A stretch of 64,000 bases of DNA, taken from contig JAQJZZ010000013.1 in the NCBI GenBank assembly GCA_030077755.1, positions 992,001 to 1,056,000 on the forward strand. Reading direction: 5' to 3'. Below the pieces are notes generated by a model. It did not search any database. It was not told the origin of the DNA and saw only the letters and a program-made list of their open reading frames with translations. The stretch comes from Filosporella fistucella (taxonomy: Eukaryota > Ascomycota > Leotiomycetes > Helotiales). The position numbers and the translations under genes are program-made. This document shows positions 20,793-33,583 of this stretch, piece after piece (position 1 is the first letter of the stretch; each line of letters begins with the position of its first letter).

Positions 20793-22844
20793 TGTCCTTG
20801 ATAAGAGGTACTCTGGATGAAGTATTTTAAGATGGAATAGGTAGCTGAATGAATTGGAATGAGGAAGAAATGATGGAACCTTATCTGTATTTGCCTTTCG
20901 GTAGGTAGCAAAGACAATTGCAGAATCTACCTAGGTAGGTAGTGCGAAAAGGCGTGGGCAGATGATGCTTCTTTTAAGAAGATGATGAACGCCTCAAGCT
21001 CTATGATAATCCGGATTCGGAACACTTTACCACTATGCATGAGCTTTCGAGCAGCCTAGAAATCTGATAGGGCGAGTGTCACATTCCCTCCGCCGTTACT
21101 TTTCCGTTCAGTTTCCCGCAATTGCGGGGCAGGACAGGAGAGGGAAAATTACCCCGCCATAGCCCTCCACTCCACCATTCCGAATATACTAGACACAACG
21201 AAGGATAAATAAAACTAAAATAACAGATGATATGGAACAATGGTACAGAAGTTTAATCTGCTGAAGAGGTATTGGGATGGTGCACCAGTAATGCTATTTC
21301 TACATTGTTTGGCAGTACCTTATAGTGGTTTCTGTCAGAGGCGAAGAGAGGCAAGTAGCATCTAGAGGTGTTGCTTAGAATCCCGCCTAGAGAAATTTCC
21401 AAAACTGGAATTTACCATCTATCAAAGTTATTGTTACAAATCCCAGCGTATCTCACACCGTGCGTTCAAAATATCCAAAATACTACCCAATGAGGTGAGG
21501 CATGTATTAATGCTTCAAAATCAGTGGGTTTTCACGTATCAATCTGCAGTTAGTACCTATTGGATCATCACAAATTCAAGTCACATTTTGCACAGAAGGA
21601 AGCATCTTTTGTTTGCCCACCTATTCTCCATTGTCTACGAAATCAACTACTACACCCATAACGCCTGCCTTTCCAAGGCTAACCTCACCAACCCAAACAC
21701 AAAATACCCAGAAAACATACTTTCACCACCACTCTCCTCAACACAATGGTTTGTCAAATCTGTCTGCAAAGACAGGATCCAGGACCTTTTCTTCTTTGCC
21801 TTCACGCGAGTACCACGTAAGAAGGGAGTTTGCCAGTGTGTACACGGACGGTAGAGATGGCAGAGGAACGGATGCGTGATTGAGAAGGCATGTTTTTAAA
21901 GTGTACTTGTGTTTTGGTTGTTGATTGATGTCTGAACAAGGTTGAGGTGTTTCTGTGGAGTGGATTGTATGTATGAGAAGGTTCGAATGTGCAGATATGT
22001 GAAGATATGGTCGAAGAAGTGTCTTGGTCCTTCAAGTTTTGAGTTGTAAGGTAGATGTATTTTTTTGGAGTTCTTGAGGAAGCATGTAGACTAAATAGTG
22101 CCCTCCCAATGGCCGAGACCGCTTCTTTAAATTCAATATGAAGAAAAGAATGCACTATTTTTTCTTCTTGAATTCACTATATAAAAACCTCTTGAGACTC
22201 TAAAGTGAATTTGACGGAGATAGAGGTAGATATTTGCTCATTAATTCACTAACAAGGATGGAAATAGATAAGAACTATTCCAAGATGCTAAATTGAATTT
22301 GTAGAGATAGTTCAGGAGACATCTTTTCTGAATTCACTCCTGAAGAGGGGTGAATACAAGCTATAGCACTTCAGCAAGGCACTAGATTGAATTTAAAGGA
22401 ACACAAGATGAGATATTCGTTCTCAGGCTCATACATATGTTTTGAAGATTGTATAAATATAGAATTACGCAGGCATTCTCTTTCTTCCTGACAAATTCCT
22501 GCATCTGTTCGACTTGCAGTGAAGGTGGTGTGGTATGTAGTAGTATCGACTTCGACCAGGCAGTCCAATATATGCGAGGATGAAGCAAAATAGGAAACAA
22601 CGAAGCCGATATTTGAAAGGTCCTTGGGGCTAAAAGAAAAATAGGATAACAGGATTAGATGCACGGAGTGTGAAACTTTTCGCAATACGGACAGGCCATA
22701 GAAATAGGTTTTAGCTTTTGCGCTAACCGTATATATACACATCACGCCAGTACGCAAATGCAGCCAGCCACTCTATCCATACCGACTGAACACCTTTTCA
22801 TAATCCAATAACGCGTGTATCAAGTATCATACCATTTCCTCGTC
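20793..22844. other. Long intergenic stretch with one weak small frame
   Basis: No established gene. On the complement an ATG at 21891 follows a CA-rich leader and opens a 29-codon frame (MPSQSRIRSSAIS, ending SYVVLA) to 21802. Splicing could extend it, but no join was convincing. The part 22100-22400 repeats AATTCACT/AGTGAATT words several times. The start context of the decarboxylase lies next to 20793, with a CCTAGGTAGGTAG motif at about 20929. Confidence 0.35.
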
Positions 22845-24431
22845 TTACAATTCTACAGCAGCTTCTGTCTTCACGTCCTTGATCTTCTTTCCTTCTGTCC
22901 CCTTCGGTGTCTTTAATCCAAAGAACACAATCATACTGACTGCCAGAACACCCATTCCACCAATCGTGTAAGCGACTTCTCTACCAGCCCACCAGTACAC
23001 GCTGGTAAATAGGAGTGGTCCTACACCACGTCCTAATTGTCCCCAACTGCGCAAATTTCCGAGTTTGCCTCCTCGCTCGTCTTCTCCTGCTTCGAAACTG
23101 GAAAGTGCGTTTAAGCCGGTGACAACGGTAGCAGTTGTGACAGCTAATAAAGTGGTTGCTGCATAGAGACCAGCTACACTGTCAATTCGAGCGAGGAGGA
23201 AAAGAGCAAGCAGGCAAGAAACTACTCCAATTCGAACGGATAGAAGAGGAGGAAGACGCCTGGTTACACCGCCTTGTAGAATTGAGGCCACAAGTCCCAT
23301 GTATCCGAGTAGACGACCATTTCGGGACGAGGTGTATCCGAACAAATCGTAGGTCATGAATGGAAGTGAAAACTCCATACCAGAGAAAAACAGAATGAAA
23401 GTCAGATGTGTCAAGTTTAAGACAAAATGTGAGTTCGTCCTGACATGCTTTCCAGCCACTTTCGGAGTCTCAGATGAAACCATCTTAGCCTGTGTCGCCG
23501 ATCTTGTGGTTGGCTTGGTCGTCCCATTTGTGGCAGCGGGGACACCATTCAATTTCGCTTCTGCGACCTTGCTTGGAAGGGTCTCTGGGAGACACAGATA
23601 CAGATATATAGTCTCCGTAACGATCAAGAACAAGGAAAATCCCGCAGCGGTTGCAAACGGGTTTGCCTTCACGGAGCTGATTGTACTGAGCCACGCGCCC
23701 AATGCAGGTCCGAATGTGAAGCTGATACTGAAGCATATACCCACCAGAGCCATCGTAGCTCCTCTCTGTTTCTCATCCGAAATATCTGTTGCAATTGCGA
23801 TTGCCAGCTGGACATTGCCTTCTGACAGACCTCCGACCACGCGGGAAAGCAGGAAAGTCGAGAAATCAGTGGCACAAACCCAGAGTAGCACACTGAGTAT
23901 ATTTCCAGTCATGCTGCATAAGAGAGCAGTTCTGCGGCCATATTTGTCGGAGAGAGTCCCAATGAAAGGGGATGCTAGAGCTTGCAAAAGCCTGGATCGG
24001 TCAGTGCCTGCCCCTCCAATTGTCACAGCACGCAAACTCACGAGAACAAGCTCCCAAGAGCTCCTCCTAGTAGCACAATATCATATCTCGAATCGATCGG
24101 TCGTGCAAAAGAGGCTTTGTAGGCATTGAGGTACGTAAGAATATGCGCAAGGATAGAAGGGGATTTATTCGCAGAGCTGAATTGAGCGGGCGCCTCGAGA
24201 CTATGCAATTATTAGCAATTGACTACAATCAACAAATTTTATACGTACTCTCTGTAATACGCCAGCAGAGATGGGAATAATGGCAGGATAAATGTAAAGC
24301 TAATCTGTCCACGCGATCAGACCATGTTCCACGAATTGCGCGACATGAAAACACACAAGATCGAGTAACAGTGATATAAACACCACTCTAAGCACCTTCT
24401 TCCTCGTCGCAGGATCAACCGGAGCAGCCAT
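22845..24431 (-). CDS. MFS transporter (TetA/MFSD10-like)
   Basis: Four exons: 24431-24357, 24304-24249, 24200-24042 and 23991-22845. Introns are 48-52 bp; the total is 1437 bp, 478 aa. The start is MAAPVDPATRKKVLRVVF, running into a first TM helix (ISLLLDLISFTFILPLFPSLLAYY). The MFS motif A is GTLSDKYGRRTALL between TM2 and TM3, and ALVGICFSISFTFGPALGAW looks like the TM5 antiporter motif. A Lys/Thr-rich loop splits the two six-helix halves (after LPETLPSKVAEAK). The family exports or exchanges small organic solutes at the plasma or vacuolar membrane; the substrate cannot be read from sequence. It is the next gene after the dialkylglycine decarboxylase-like gene, in the same direction, but 2 kb separates them. 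Confidence 0.9.
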
Positions 24432-24440
24432 TGTGAAGTT

Positions 24441-24462
24441 CGAGGTCGAGGTCGAGGTCGAG
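24441..24462. repeat. CGAGGT microsatellite in the MFS leader
   Basis: About 3.5 copies of CGAGGT lie just upstream of the transporter ATG, in its probable 5' UTR. Confidence 0.6.
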
Positions 24463-25289
24463 TACAATATGTAGCTTTTCGGGACACCTTAAAAATATGC
24501 AAGGCAACCTAGGTAAGCTCCAGCACGACTCTACTTCCCGAGCAGAAATGCGCAAGTAAATCTTCCCTCAAAAATTGCTCAGCAAGTGCCCAAGAAAAAA
24601 GAAGTAGAAATGTAGGATAATGTACAGGCAAGAATGAAGCTCCGCAGATCTACTAACGCAGTAGAGACAGTGTGGCCAGCGTGTTCATTGTTTGCGTTCA
24701 GGCTGGCGGAGGTGGTGGTGAGAGGTGGTGTATTCGTCCAGAACTGGCTGCTCTCAAACGCCTCGGTCGCTAAATGACGACGCTGTCGATCATTCTACTG
24801 GCCCCGCAAATGGCTACAAGCCGAGATATTCGGAATTGGACGGATGCGCTGAGAGAGGCTTAGAGGGAGAGAAGCTTATATTTAGAGGAATGGCAATTGG
24901 ACGAGTTCTGGAAGTTGGCTGTGGATCTTCATGCAGGTGTCGTATGTAGCTTAGAAGTGTGGAAGGCGCCGGGAATAGAGGCTTCCGGAATTGGGGATTT
25001 GAGCTTGACGGGATGTTGGAGATCATGAGCTTCGGCAAGGATTCAGCGGGTACTTGTACCTGTACATACACAGGTTCATACTCGATCTATATGTGCTCTG
25101 GTAATTTAATTTGTCGCGAGAATAATCATCATTTGTTTTTAAATATTCGCAATATGAGGGGAGGGGATGCAATGCATTGCAATGAATCCATCACGCCCAA
25201 AAGCAAAAGCGACTATTTTGGTCTTTCGGAATTCAGCCACCGAACCATCAAATCCAAACTCTAAGACATCAATGTCTTTCCTTCATCCT
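24463..25289. other. Intergenic, no gene seen
   Basis: Short frames only. The transporter promoter and the 3' end of the P450 face each other across this stretch. Confidence 0.4.
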
Positions 25290-26978
25290 TCAAGCTGGAG
25301 TCAACCCCACATTCACGCCTCCACGTACGCTTAACGTGATCGAGACAAGATCAGGAATATTATCAGTCCCTCCACGTCTCTCGATACTTTTGAAGGCTTG
25401 AAGTATTGTAATAGTGGTATACGATCTGCATGGTGTTAGTTTCTTGCACACGAAAAGAATGGATTCGAACTTACGCCTCTGTCAGTGCAAATTGCTGGCC
25501 GATACAAATTCGTGGACCTCCGTTAAAGGGGAGGTATTGCCAACTGCCACGATGTCAACACCTGTTCGATCATGATTTGCATATCCGTCTTACCTTGGCC
25601 TAAAAGTCTCCCATCGCTCTGGTTTGAATTCGTCTGCGTCTTCTCCATAAAGATCTTTCCTGCGTTGCATGACATGGACAAAATAGTTCACCTGCTGGCC
25701 AGCTTTGACTAGAATCGGCGACCTTCCATCTTGACCTCCACCAAGCGGCAGAGTTGTGTCACGAATAGCAGTTCTTGCATTCGATGGTACGATAGGGTAC
25801 AAGCGAAGGGCTGCTTACTATGTCAGTGGAATACAAATATTGAAGTAATTTCTAACTCACTCTCGTTCAAACAATACTGAAGATACTTCAAGCTTTTGAT
25901 TTGCTCAAACGACGGGCGAACGTCGTTTAAATTCATGACCTCTGCTCTGAGTTTCTCAAACACATCTGGGCGACGTGCTAGGACTGCGAAGAGATATGAC
26001 AGCAGACTCGCTGTTGTATCTCGCCCAGCAAGGAGAATACTGAGGAGCTCATCTTGTATCTTCTTTTTGTCTCGAGTCACCTTAGCAAGTTCATCCAAGA
26101 ACACATAACGTTCTCCTTGCAAACGCGCTTCTTTCTCTATGGAAATGCCCCTTCCTTGCCTGTCAATAACTTTTTCGATGTAGCTCTGAACATATTCATG
26201 AACGAATCGAATGCTTTCCTTGTATTTCTTGTTAGGGAGCAGGTTGAACAGTTTCCCTATCCGTGCTTGAACGCCAGCCCTTTGAATGGCGTATGTGAAC
26301 GTCTTATCGAACTCCTCACCATTCACATTGGTATTCACATTGGTCGAGCCTAAAACATTAGTGCTAGTTCCGAATAGGAATTCAGTAGATGTGTCGAGTG
26401 TGAGCATGAAGAACAGAGGCTGCAGATCAATCGTGGAGCCATCAACTGGAATCTTTGTAATCAAGTTGGAGATATGGCTCTCGAACGTTTCGAGGTCTCC
26501 CACCTGACTTCGGGCAAAATTAGGGCGGAGTAATGACCGGGAAGTCTCCCATTCCCTGCCATCTGTTGTGAAGATTCCATGCCCAAATGTTGGATAAAAT
26601 GCCTTTTTTCTGGTTGGCGGAAGCTCGAAGTCCTTGAATTGTGTTGCAAGAAGTGCTTTGATGTTTTCCGGCTCGGCTGTGTTGATCACTCGCTGCCCAA
26701 GGAGATTCCAAGAGTATGTGTGTGTCTTCATCGTTGCAAACCGTTCGACTACTCTGTCCAAATAACCTCCCTCTTTCAGCAATTTGGAGTTTTCGAAGAA
26801 AAGATCAAGTCCAAATAAAGGATCCGAATGAGGATATCTGAGGGGATTTTTGCTGGCTAATTCTTTCCCATCGATATCTCTTGGTCACATGTAAGGCGAA
26901 GTTGTAGAGTATATAAACCAAGAAAACCCCAACGATAGTATCCAACCACTTCAATGCTGTATACGGAAATTCAGACAT
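25290..26978 (-). CDS. Cytochrome P450, CYP52-like, with an apparent N-terminal frameshift
   Basis: The ATG at 26978 starts a membrane anchor ([33 protein letters not shown]). The body continues in another frame from about 26850 ([20 protein letters not shown]...), with no room for an intron. Further landmarks are [13 protein letters not shown], the I-helix [10 protein letters not shown], ExxR in NETLRLYP (formed across an intron), FKPERW and the heme loop [10 protein letters not shown] with its Cys ligand, ending [10 protein letters not shown] at a TGA (25290-25292). Three introns of about 50 bp in the C-terminal half join cleanly. The CYP52 clan hydroxylates n-alkanes and fatty acids at the ER. 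The heme half is intact, so the lesion may be recent, an assembly error, or an unusual splice. Expression as a full-length enzyme is doubtful from this sequence. Confidence 0.8.
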
Positions 26979-29900
26979 GTTGGAAAATCGGCGGTCAACA
27001 ACAAGAATATGACGGAGTGAGAGAAGAGCATGCTACAGGTTGAATTATTATGATATCAAAGCGATACCTTCGGACATTGATCATTGATATGACCTCTGAA
27101 GTGTGTCAGCGAGATGAAGCTTAGTCGAGCAACCTAACAAAACTGATTACCGAAGTCCGATATCTGTAAGAGATTATCGAGTGTCTCCAGGTGTCGGCCG
27201 AAAAAGGATTGATAACATGTGAAATGTGATTCCCAATCAACAGAGACCTCCTAGTGCGGCTTGTGAGTTGACTGGATCGTGAGGGGAAAAAGCTGTGTTC
27301 GATCACCATTAGATCTGCCATGTCTCGTCAATATTACCATAATCTAATTTTCGGGATCTAATCCCGCGGAATATATACGATGGTATACGATATAGGTACT
27401 TCGTGCTGGTTTGTGTTTGAATCAAGTGGTTCGTGGCAAAATCATCATCGGTCAGTGCAGCCAGTCTGCCTCCCATTTGATAAGCCCTCTCCCCCCGTCA
27501 CCGAATCTTTGCTTTTGACGAATGAACGCGTCACTCACTTGTCATCTTGCAGATGTAAGGGTAATAAGCAAATGCCGGATCCATCCAAACATCTTTCCTC
27601 GTTGGAGGCCGCATGCCCCCAAGAGTGGATTGTTTCGTGGATCGCAGTGGTCACTCGTCATGGTGTGAATTATGCTGTAGAGTTTCCGCATATTCCATCT
27701 CATAGACTGGATGGCTCAAGTTGCGAAGGCATCAATGGGCTGCTGGTACCACTACCCCAAAGTCGTCCAGCGGGCAGGCTATCAGCGGTCCAGGATCTGA
27801 TAAAATTTGTTTGAAAGGCATATTTCTTGCAATTCAGAGGCCAATATTTTGAACATCAGTCATGTCATGGGTTCCTGATAGGTCTTTAGCTTGGCATTCT
27901 GCCAGAAGTTCAAGCCCAAGAGGCTGGGTGCCTGTCAAGCCTGTGTCGTTTCATGTCAGAATGCTCTGAAATGAGGGGTGCCAATGATCTCACATAATCA
28001 TGATTCACTCATGGATAAAGACTCAATTGCCCCTGACAGAAGAGTTGATTGCCGAGAAGGCTAGCTCCACCAAGGTGATATCAGATGAGTAAGAAAGTGT
28101 CGTAGATTCCCGACACCGTCTTAGAAAACCTTCAAACTGACGGAAATCCTGCCTGCTTCTCTCCGTGGTAATTGGTGATCATTGCGAGCCGCAATTTGTG
28201 TCATCTCAATTAAGAACCTCTCTATGAGCAGCTCTCATGAGCTTCGGGTGATGTTATAGTGCAAGTCCTACGAGGTGAAAGCGATCTGAAGTTGGAAATA
28301 TGACAAAAATCTGTGCTTGGTGCAGCTCGAGGTCATTCATGGTAGACTATCACGTGCACGCGCGTGCTCCAAGCGAAATCGTGCTGCCTTCCCAATTTTG
28401 TTTTCCAGGCACAATAACACGACGACTTGACATGGCAATGAGGCCTACATGTGGTACAATCACTGCTTGGGAATCAGAGGCTTATGTAGAATTGTGCATT
28501 TTAGTGAGTGCCCCTTCCTCATTCCCAATAATTGAAAGCTCTGACAAATTGATTGCCGTTTCAACCTGCTCATCCCTCCGACTTCAGGTAAACCTATATA
28601 GGTAAGTTCGGAGACTTACTACATGAGTGTCACAATGTTGATTCAAATTCAATTCGATGCAGCCGGACTTGTCCGTAGAGGTAAATGTACTTGTACAGCA
28701 CAAAGCAGAATCCTGTTCAGCTTCGATGACGCCTCGTCCGGCACTGTTTTCAACTGTCTGGCCAACAGGTCTTTACACCTGTCCTATAGGTTTTCCCCCT
28801 TGTTGGAAGAATTGAAAGTGAAATTCTTGTGCGAAATATTTGTTCACCTTACAACTATGATTTGCTCATTTCGTGGCAAATGATTTTATAGCAGTCGCCA
28901 AGGCTGCCATCGAAATTTCCTCATGCCGCACAGTACATATACGTGTATCTACGGATTCCCGTTTCTCCTTAATTCTTGGAGTCAAGATTATCTTAACTAC
29001 TTTTTATCCTGAGATAGCGTATCTGGGCCCAGGGGCAGCTCATTTGGCGGAAGATCGTGTTTGTAGTTGATTACTTTACTGTCTTATGTGCATTGTCTAT
29101 AATTAAGAGCGCTTCTGCACTGTACATATTGTGCTCTTCTTCTAGATGTATTAGACTATACTAGCACTTACCCGCATTTTTACTTTGGAACTGACATCAT
29201 CGAAAGTCCTGATCATATGGCTCTTGCTTTTGGTACCCGGAATGGGCTGTAGCCTACCACATACCGCCTTCAAAGCATCGAGCCAAGGACACCACGATGT
29301 GTGTTGATTATGATCTTCGGAGACTCAGTGCTCAAGATATTGGAGGACACTACTCTAGAGTCTAGAATTGTGTATTTCGAACCTACGAATATTTCTTCAA
29401 AATTGGCCCCCATAAGTGCACAATCATCCTTTGACTTTTTAAAACGTGCAGAAGCGTTTCAGGCCCTTGTTTGGCTCTTTCATTTCCATATGTATTAGAA
29501 CCGTCGTCATATTACAATTGTTTTGCTTGTCGTCCCGGTGTCCTCGGCATCCAAACAGCAACCTGCCGCTATATTTCCCGGAGTCATGCTTCCCCGCAAG
29601 TGGGCCTATGAGATCGTGGGGTCGAAAGATAATCCGCGGAACTCGACCGCATTATCTCACGTAACACAAGACAGACACGCCCAAAATTCTGAAAAGCAAT
29701 GGCAATTTTCAGGACAAACCATTCTTTTACGTATGAGACCGCTTAAGATATCATCCACACCACATATTATAGCTCCCGTTGTCGCTACCGTACTGGTGGT
29801 TGCCACGCATTGTTCCGGCCCTGAAGTCCTGTCGATATCCCCTGTCTTTTGGGTCCAGTTGCTTCCCCGCAGGCAAGATTCAGCACATAAGAACTATGAT

Positions 29901-30313
29901 ATATGATGTTGTGGGTTTCGCAACAGTATCGAAAACATCCACGAGATTTATCACAAGCCAGCTCACAATCAAAGAGGGGGAAAATCCTAATGACTGTATT
30001 GGATTACAAGTAAAGTACTTCAATATCAGAACACTTTCAGACTTTGCACAAGCTTAGTGTCCCCCAAATCGGTGCGTAGATCATTCGATCTTCTCCTGCT
30101 TTCTATGGTTTTTTCAGCCTTGTAAAAGGTTCAGACAGCATCTTCGATCTTTTGTTGTCAAGATTGTATAGCACCTTTCTCAGGCAAACTCATATGTCCT
30201 GGTTAGAAATTGTTTATTCTGACTAACTAAAATGCAACGCAGTTTCGCTGTCAACAGTAGCTTGTCCATCCCATTGACAACCCATTGCGCCTATCTATCA
30301 TTGAAACCATAGA
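26979..30313. other. Gene-poor 3.3-kb spacer
   Basis: Many frames of 60-140 codons on both strands, none with recognised motifs or paired splice signals. The best is 27572-27814 on the plus strand (MPDPSKHLSSLEAACPQEW), without family. The right end is the promoter of the flavoprotein gene. Confidence 0.4.
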
Positions 30314-32567
30314 ATGGCTGGACAAGTCGATGTTATCATCTGTGGCAGCGGATCCGCAGGACTGTGCGCAGCTGTCTGGCTAGCTCGACTTGGTATCAGA
30401 TGTAAAGTCCTAGAGAAGAACGCCGGTCCCATGAAAATGGGCCAAGCAGATGGAGTTCAATGCCGGACTGTCGAGATGTTTGAGAGTTTAGGACTCTCTG
30501 AAGAGCTTTTGAAGGTGGCATACCATGTCATCGAAGTCGCCTTTTGGTCATCTGACGAGAAAGGCAACATTGTTCGGACGAATCGAACAGCAGATACAAT
30601 GCCAGGGCTTTCACATCAACCACATGTTATTCTCAACCAAGCCGTCATGAACAAATTTTTGCTAGAGGACATGTACCGCCACAACCAGCAGGTAGTTGAT
30701 TATGGGCACAGTGTCAAATATGTAGCAATCGATGGTGTCGATAGCGAATATCCGGTGACTGTAACCACAGAAATAAATGGCAGCGAAGAAGTTTTCAGAG
30801 CGAAATACGTCCTGGTAAGTGATTTGATGGCAACGATTTTCTCCCACTCACTTTTTTTTTTAGGGTTGTGATGGTGCACATAGCATGGTGCGAAAATCAC
30901 TTGGTTACAAAATGATTGGTGATTCTACAGATTCAATATGGGGAGTTATGGATATATATCCTAGAACGAATTTTCCAGATATCAGGAAGAAAGCCACGAT
31001 TCATTCGGATGCAGGCATCATAGTTGTGAGTACCGTCTCAAATTTCGGCAGTACTTTGGGTCCCAAATCACATGTTCCACTGATTGAATGTACGCATCTG
31101 CTAACATGATAGCACAGTTGATTCCCCGTGAAGGAGGATCTCTCGTCCGCTTCTACATCCAACTTCCACCTGGCACTGTAGCAAGCGAAGTTCGTCTCGA
31201 ACATCTACACAAGGCGGCTCAGGATATCTTTCGCCCATATAAAATGGAATATTCAGATACGTTCTGGTGGTCGACATATTCCATCGGCCAGAGACTTGCA
31301 GATAATTTTTCCAAAGACAATCGAATTTTCCTGACAGGCGATGCGTGTCATACTCACTCACCGAAAGCGGGACAAGGTATGAATGTTAGTCTTCAGGATG
31401 GATATAATATGGGATGGAAGTTGGCAATGGTTTTGAAAGGCAAGGTAAGTTCGAATACCAGTCCACCGTGGTCCTATACAAGTAAGAGCGGGCTATTTTC
31501 ACGATGATAATTGCTCCTCAATCTGTTCCTTGCATATTGCTATCTTTTTTCAGAGTTGAACTGATGATTCCCAAAGGCTCCTCCTGAACTTCTCAGAACA
31601 TACAATATCGAGCGTGAGCGAGTAGCTGCAGATCTTATCTCGTTCGATCGTTTCTGGACTAAACTTTTCGACAAGCCTCTGCCTGGTGAAGAAGAGCATT
31701 CTCCAGAATATTTCAGTCAGCAGTTCATCAAAGCAGGAAAGTACACTGCTGGACTGACTGCAAAATACGACGACTCAATCATCACTTCAAGGGGTAGAAG
31801 CAAGCAGGAGCTTGCGCCAGGATTTGTAGTTGGAATGAGGTTTCCCAGCGCACAAGTCGTGAGATTCTGTGATGCGAAAGCTATGCAACTTGTTAAAGCT
31901 TTACCAGCAGATGGAAGATGGAGGATCGTGATTTTTATTGGCGGTGTGGGCGACGTTAGGGCGGGTGAAAAATTGCAGAACGTAAGTCAGAACCATTGCG
32001 GAGCCAACATAACTAATCAATTCCCATCAAAGCTAGCAGAGTTCCTTTCCTCCAAAGACGGACCAGTTCATAAATTCACTCCGCCAAATGATGACATTGA
32101 TAGCTTTATCGAACCTCTTGTTGTATTTCATGGCGAGAGGTTAAAGATGGAGCAAGAGCAAATTCCTGAATATTTCTGGCCAGAAACTGGGAAATGGCGG
32201 ATGAGGGGTAGAAACCATGCCTTCCTGCAATGTTTATTGTGGCTTTAAAACTGACACGGACACCAGATCTTCATAAAATATTTATCGACGATGAGAGTTA
32301 TAACTCCGGCCACGGTCACGCATACGAGAAATATAGCATAAATCCAAAAGAAGGAGCAATAGCGATTGTGCGACCCGATCAATGTTTGTTCTCCTCAAAT
32401 TACTTGGTTGATGATTGCTGACCGTCATTTCAGATGTCTCTCTAGTGACTTCAATAGATGATCACCAAACCGTCAGCGATTTCTTCGATGGATTTTGCAT
32501 TTCTCCGAGTGCTGGAACAAATGGTCATGCAGCAGAAAACTTTCTTCCAATGCCGACGAGTTTTTGA
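30314..32567 (+). CDS. FAD-dependent phenol 2-monooxygenase-type hydroxylase
   Basis: Seven exons: 30314-30814, 30864-31025, 31118-31444, 31577-31981, 32033-32207, 32267-32383 and 32434-32567. They sum to 1821 bp, 606 aa, without internal stops. An aromatic-ring hydroxylase of the PheA/TfdB family, using NADPH and O2 to ortho-hydroxylate phenols. The FAD-binding GxGxxG is GSGSAG (11-16). The DG motif is GCDGAHSMVRK just after intron 1, and GDACHTHSPKAGQGMN is the second FAD motif. The C-terminal part (ADGRWRIVIFIGG..., FIDDESYNSGHGHAYEKYSI, GAIAIVRPDQYVSLV) is the thioredoxin-like dimerisation domain. There is no targeting signal, so probably cytosolic. Introns of 92 and 132 bp are longer than the local norm. 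Confidence 0.93.
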
Positions 32568-33583
32568 TTACGACGATCATATTTTCAACTTTCAAGGGCC
32601 TATGCTATGTCAGCACAGCATACCATCTCATTATCACGTTACCATTGCGAAAAAAGTGAACAAATTTCATTTTGCCAAACTTACCCCGTTGCACGAGTCC
32701 CAAAAAGGGGGCCTACTCGCACCTCACACCACTCTTACCTCACTCATATCTCATCACCCTACCATCCCCCTACCGAACCCTTTCGCTTCCTCGCCGAACA
32801 GTTGCCTCGTTAATATACGGACAGCTCGGCTGATCAGGGGTAAAAGTAAGCGACGGCGGCTAAACAAGCTGTTGATATTAAAAATCCATATTATGTTCGT
32901 ACTGTAAATACTGCATATGCATGCTTTGTTGGCAGTTTTTGGAATTTCCTGGGAAGGTCTGTGTTTCCTGGAGGTGGAATCATGTCGTCAAAGTCCGAAG
33001 TGATAGAGTCGTTTTTCACTTCGATCTGGAAGGCGGATGATGCTAAGTGGTATCAACCACCTGAAAAGCGTATTTCAACTACACTATTTCCTTTCTCCTC
33101 ACCAACCTCCCGCTGATTCCTTTTCTCCATTCCAGCCTTCCTCTGACTTCGTATCCAGCCTTACACACCGGCCCCATCCCCACATCGTGTAACCCCAAAA
33201 CCAGCTTCTCTAAATTACCTATTGCCCCATCCGTTTGCTCGCCACGCTCTATATTACAATCCCATCTATTGCGTCCTTACTATCAGTCAGTCCTCTGCAT
33301 CCCCTCCCAGCGCAACCTATCCTTCCCTGACCGTCGGGCCATCTCCGCCCTCAGAATCCCAAAATGCTATCCGCTGTCCCACAAATACCAGCTGTCATAG
33401 CTCCCTTAATTATCCTTATATACCTCTCCCTCCCCTCGCCAACCCCTTCCCAGCCCAGTCACCCAGCCAGCAGCGAAAGGAGGTAAAAGCATAAGGCAAG
33501 AAAAAAGGAGTCTTTAAAGACTCGTCCATTCGCTCTGTCGAACACTCGTTATATTGCTGCAAGTCATCAAAACAAATCACAAA
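32568..33583. other. Intergenic, pyrimidine-rich
   Basis: From about 33060 the plus strand is rich in C and T, as in fungal promoters and 5' UTRs of strongly expressed genes; it leads to the wall-protein ATG. No gene. Confidence 0.45.

Noticed and set aside
22371..22757. 128-codon frame on the complement
   Set aside because: No motif, unusual composition, and sits in AT-rich intergenic DNA.
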